A stretch of 6,048 nt of DNA. Source: Chitinophaga pinensis. Its GTDB lineage: Bacteria > Bacteroidota > Bacteroidia > AKYH767-A > OLB10. Positions within the stretch are counted from its first letter, which is position 1; the number at the start of each line of letters is the position of its first letter. The stretch is taken from positions 1-6,048 of the forward strand of contig CAMBYJ010000116.1 of NCBI GenBank assembly GCA_945872015.1, written 5' to 3'. Below the pieces are notes generated by a model that was not told the DNA's origin, searched no databases, and saw only the letters and a list, made by a program, of their open reading frames with translations. A program made the translations under genes and the position numbers. This document shows, one piece after another, positions 5,019 to 6,048 of the stretch.

Positions 5019-6048
5019 ATGAGAAGTATTCTGTCGGTTTTTTTTATTTTAATTCCGTTCATTGTATTTGGTCAGAATGCCGACCATGATTTATTGCCAG
5101 CTACTTTTTTTAAAGGCAATCGAGAAAAGTTTATTGAGCAAATGCCCGCTCACAGTTTAGCGGTGTTTTTCGCAAATCCGATTCGCAACAGAAGTAACGA
5201 TGTCGATTATCAGTACAGTCAAAACCCCAACTTCTATTATTTAACAGGATTTAGAGATCCAGATGCGGTGTTGCTTTTATTTAAGGATGCCAGAGCATTT
5301 GATGAGAATAAGGGTGTAAAGGAGTTGTTGTTTATACGACCTAAAAACAAATCCGAAGAAGTCTGGACAGGTATAAGGACAAGTTGTAAGGAAGCACAGG
5401 CTATTACCGGTATTCAGGCTATTTATACTACGAATGAGTTTAAAGAATTCGGAATTGATTTTTCAAAAATAGAAGAAGTATGGGCGGAATATCCCACACA
5501 ACCTAATTCAGAAGCGTTTTCAAAAATTGCCTTAGCAAATTTGGTGGAGGACTTTCAACAAAAGTTGCCAGCTAATTTAGTGGTCGAAGAAAGCAAGCCC
5601 TACAAAGCACTAGCATCTATGCGTGAAGTTAAGCAACTTGAAGAGATAGCATTGGTTAAAAGAGCAGTAGAAATATCAGTTGAAGGATTTATTGAACTGA
5701 TGAAAGCAATTAAACCTGGATTTAAGGAGTATCAGACGCAGGCAATAGTGGAGTATTTTGTCAAGAATAACGGTGGCGAGTATCAGGGTTATCCTTCCAT
5801 TTGTGGTGGCGCAGGCAATAGTTGTATTCTACATTACCAGGAAAATCGGGACTCATTAAAATCGGGCGATTTGCTTTTGGCAGATATGGGGGGCGAGTAT
5901 CATGGGTACACTGCCGATATTACGAGAACCTTTCCTGTGAATGGGAAGTTTACAGAAGAGCAAAAGATCATTTATAACTTAGTCCTTAAAGCTCAAGAGG
6001 CGGGAATAGCTGTTTGCATACCTGGTAAATCATTTTACGCTACCCACA
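5019..6048 (+). CDS. Exported Xaa-Pro aminopeptidase (M24B), 3' end cut by window
   Basis: Partial: 343 complete codons are present and the frame is open at the window edge. The family removes an N-terminal residue preceding proline, using a dinuclear metal centre. The N-terminus MRSILSVFFILIPFIVFGQ is a signal peptide with likely cleavage after G18, so the enzyme should act in the periplasm or outside the cell, unlike cytoplasmic E. coli PepP. Residues about 25-160 are an aminopeptidase P N-terminal domain, with RSNDVDYQYSQNPNFYYLTGF at 58-78. The pita-bread catalytic domain starts at about 202 (MREVKQLEEI). H272 in LHYQEN corresponds to PepP His243. Asp289 and Asp300, in ADMGGEYHGYTADITRT, are the first two metal ligands; both spacings (17 and 11) equal those of PepP. 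The remaining His and two Glu ligands would lie past the window. The start at 5019 is chosen because it retains the whole signal peptide; the next in-frame ATG (residue 42) would lose it. Confidence 0.93.
   Translation, partial: MRSILSVFFILIPFIVFGQNADHDLLPATFFKGNREKFIEQMPAHSLAVFFANPIRNRSNDVDYQYSQNPNFYYLTGFRDPDAVLLLFKDARAFDENKGVKELLFIRPKNKSEEVWTGIRTSCKEAQAITGIQAIYTTNEFKEFGIDFSKIEEVWAEYPTQPNSEAFSKIALANLVEDFQQKLPANLVVEESKPYKALASMREVKQLEEIALVKRAVEISVEGFIELMKAIKPGFKEYQTQAIVEYFVKNNGGEYQGYPSICGGAGNSCILHYQENRDSLKSGDLLLADMGGEYHGYTADITRTFPVNGKFTEEQKIIYNLVLKAQEAGIAVCIPGKSFYATH

Overview
The window reads as ordinary chromosomal sequence from a member of the Bacteroidota. Four things point there: AT-rich DNA with A-rich, Shine-Dalgarno-poor start regions; an exact TTG-N19-TAAATTTG promoter of the Bacteroidota sigma-A type before the L28 gene; a long OstA-like protein of the kind typical of this phylum; and CinA next to ribosomal protein L28. 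The genus cannot be named from sequence reading alone. All six recognised genes lie on the + strand, and no mobile element, CRISPR array, tRNA or rRNA was found.

Layout. Positions 1-100 hold no assignable gene. A tight three-gene cluster follows: a single-domain STAS protein (101-448), adenylosuccinate synthetase PurA (457-1737) and an exported OstA/LptA-like protein (1748-3313). The gaps are only 8 and 10 bases, so co-transcription is likely. After 88 AT-rich bases comes full-length two-domain CinA (3402-4643). After a further 82 bases, containing the promoter, comes ribosomal protein L28 (rpmB, 4726-4959). Last is an M24-family Xaa-Pro aminopeptidase with a signal peptide (5019 to beyond the window end), which is cut by the window edge.

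How the genes relate. They are mostly housekeeping functions: AMP synthesis (PurA), probable lipopolysaccharide transport or envelope assembly (OstA-like), pyridine-nucleotide salvage or repair (CinA), translation (L28) and peptide trimming outside the cytoplasm (M24 peptidase). The STAS protein is probably a partner-switching regulator, but no cognate kinase or phosphatase is visible. No convincing new system was found. The points most worth a second look are the roughly 30-residue repeat running through the OstA-like protein, the STAS protein placed in the purA cluster, the exact rpmB promoter, a promoter-like box almost touching the M24 start codon, and the absence of rpmG immediately after rpmB.
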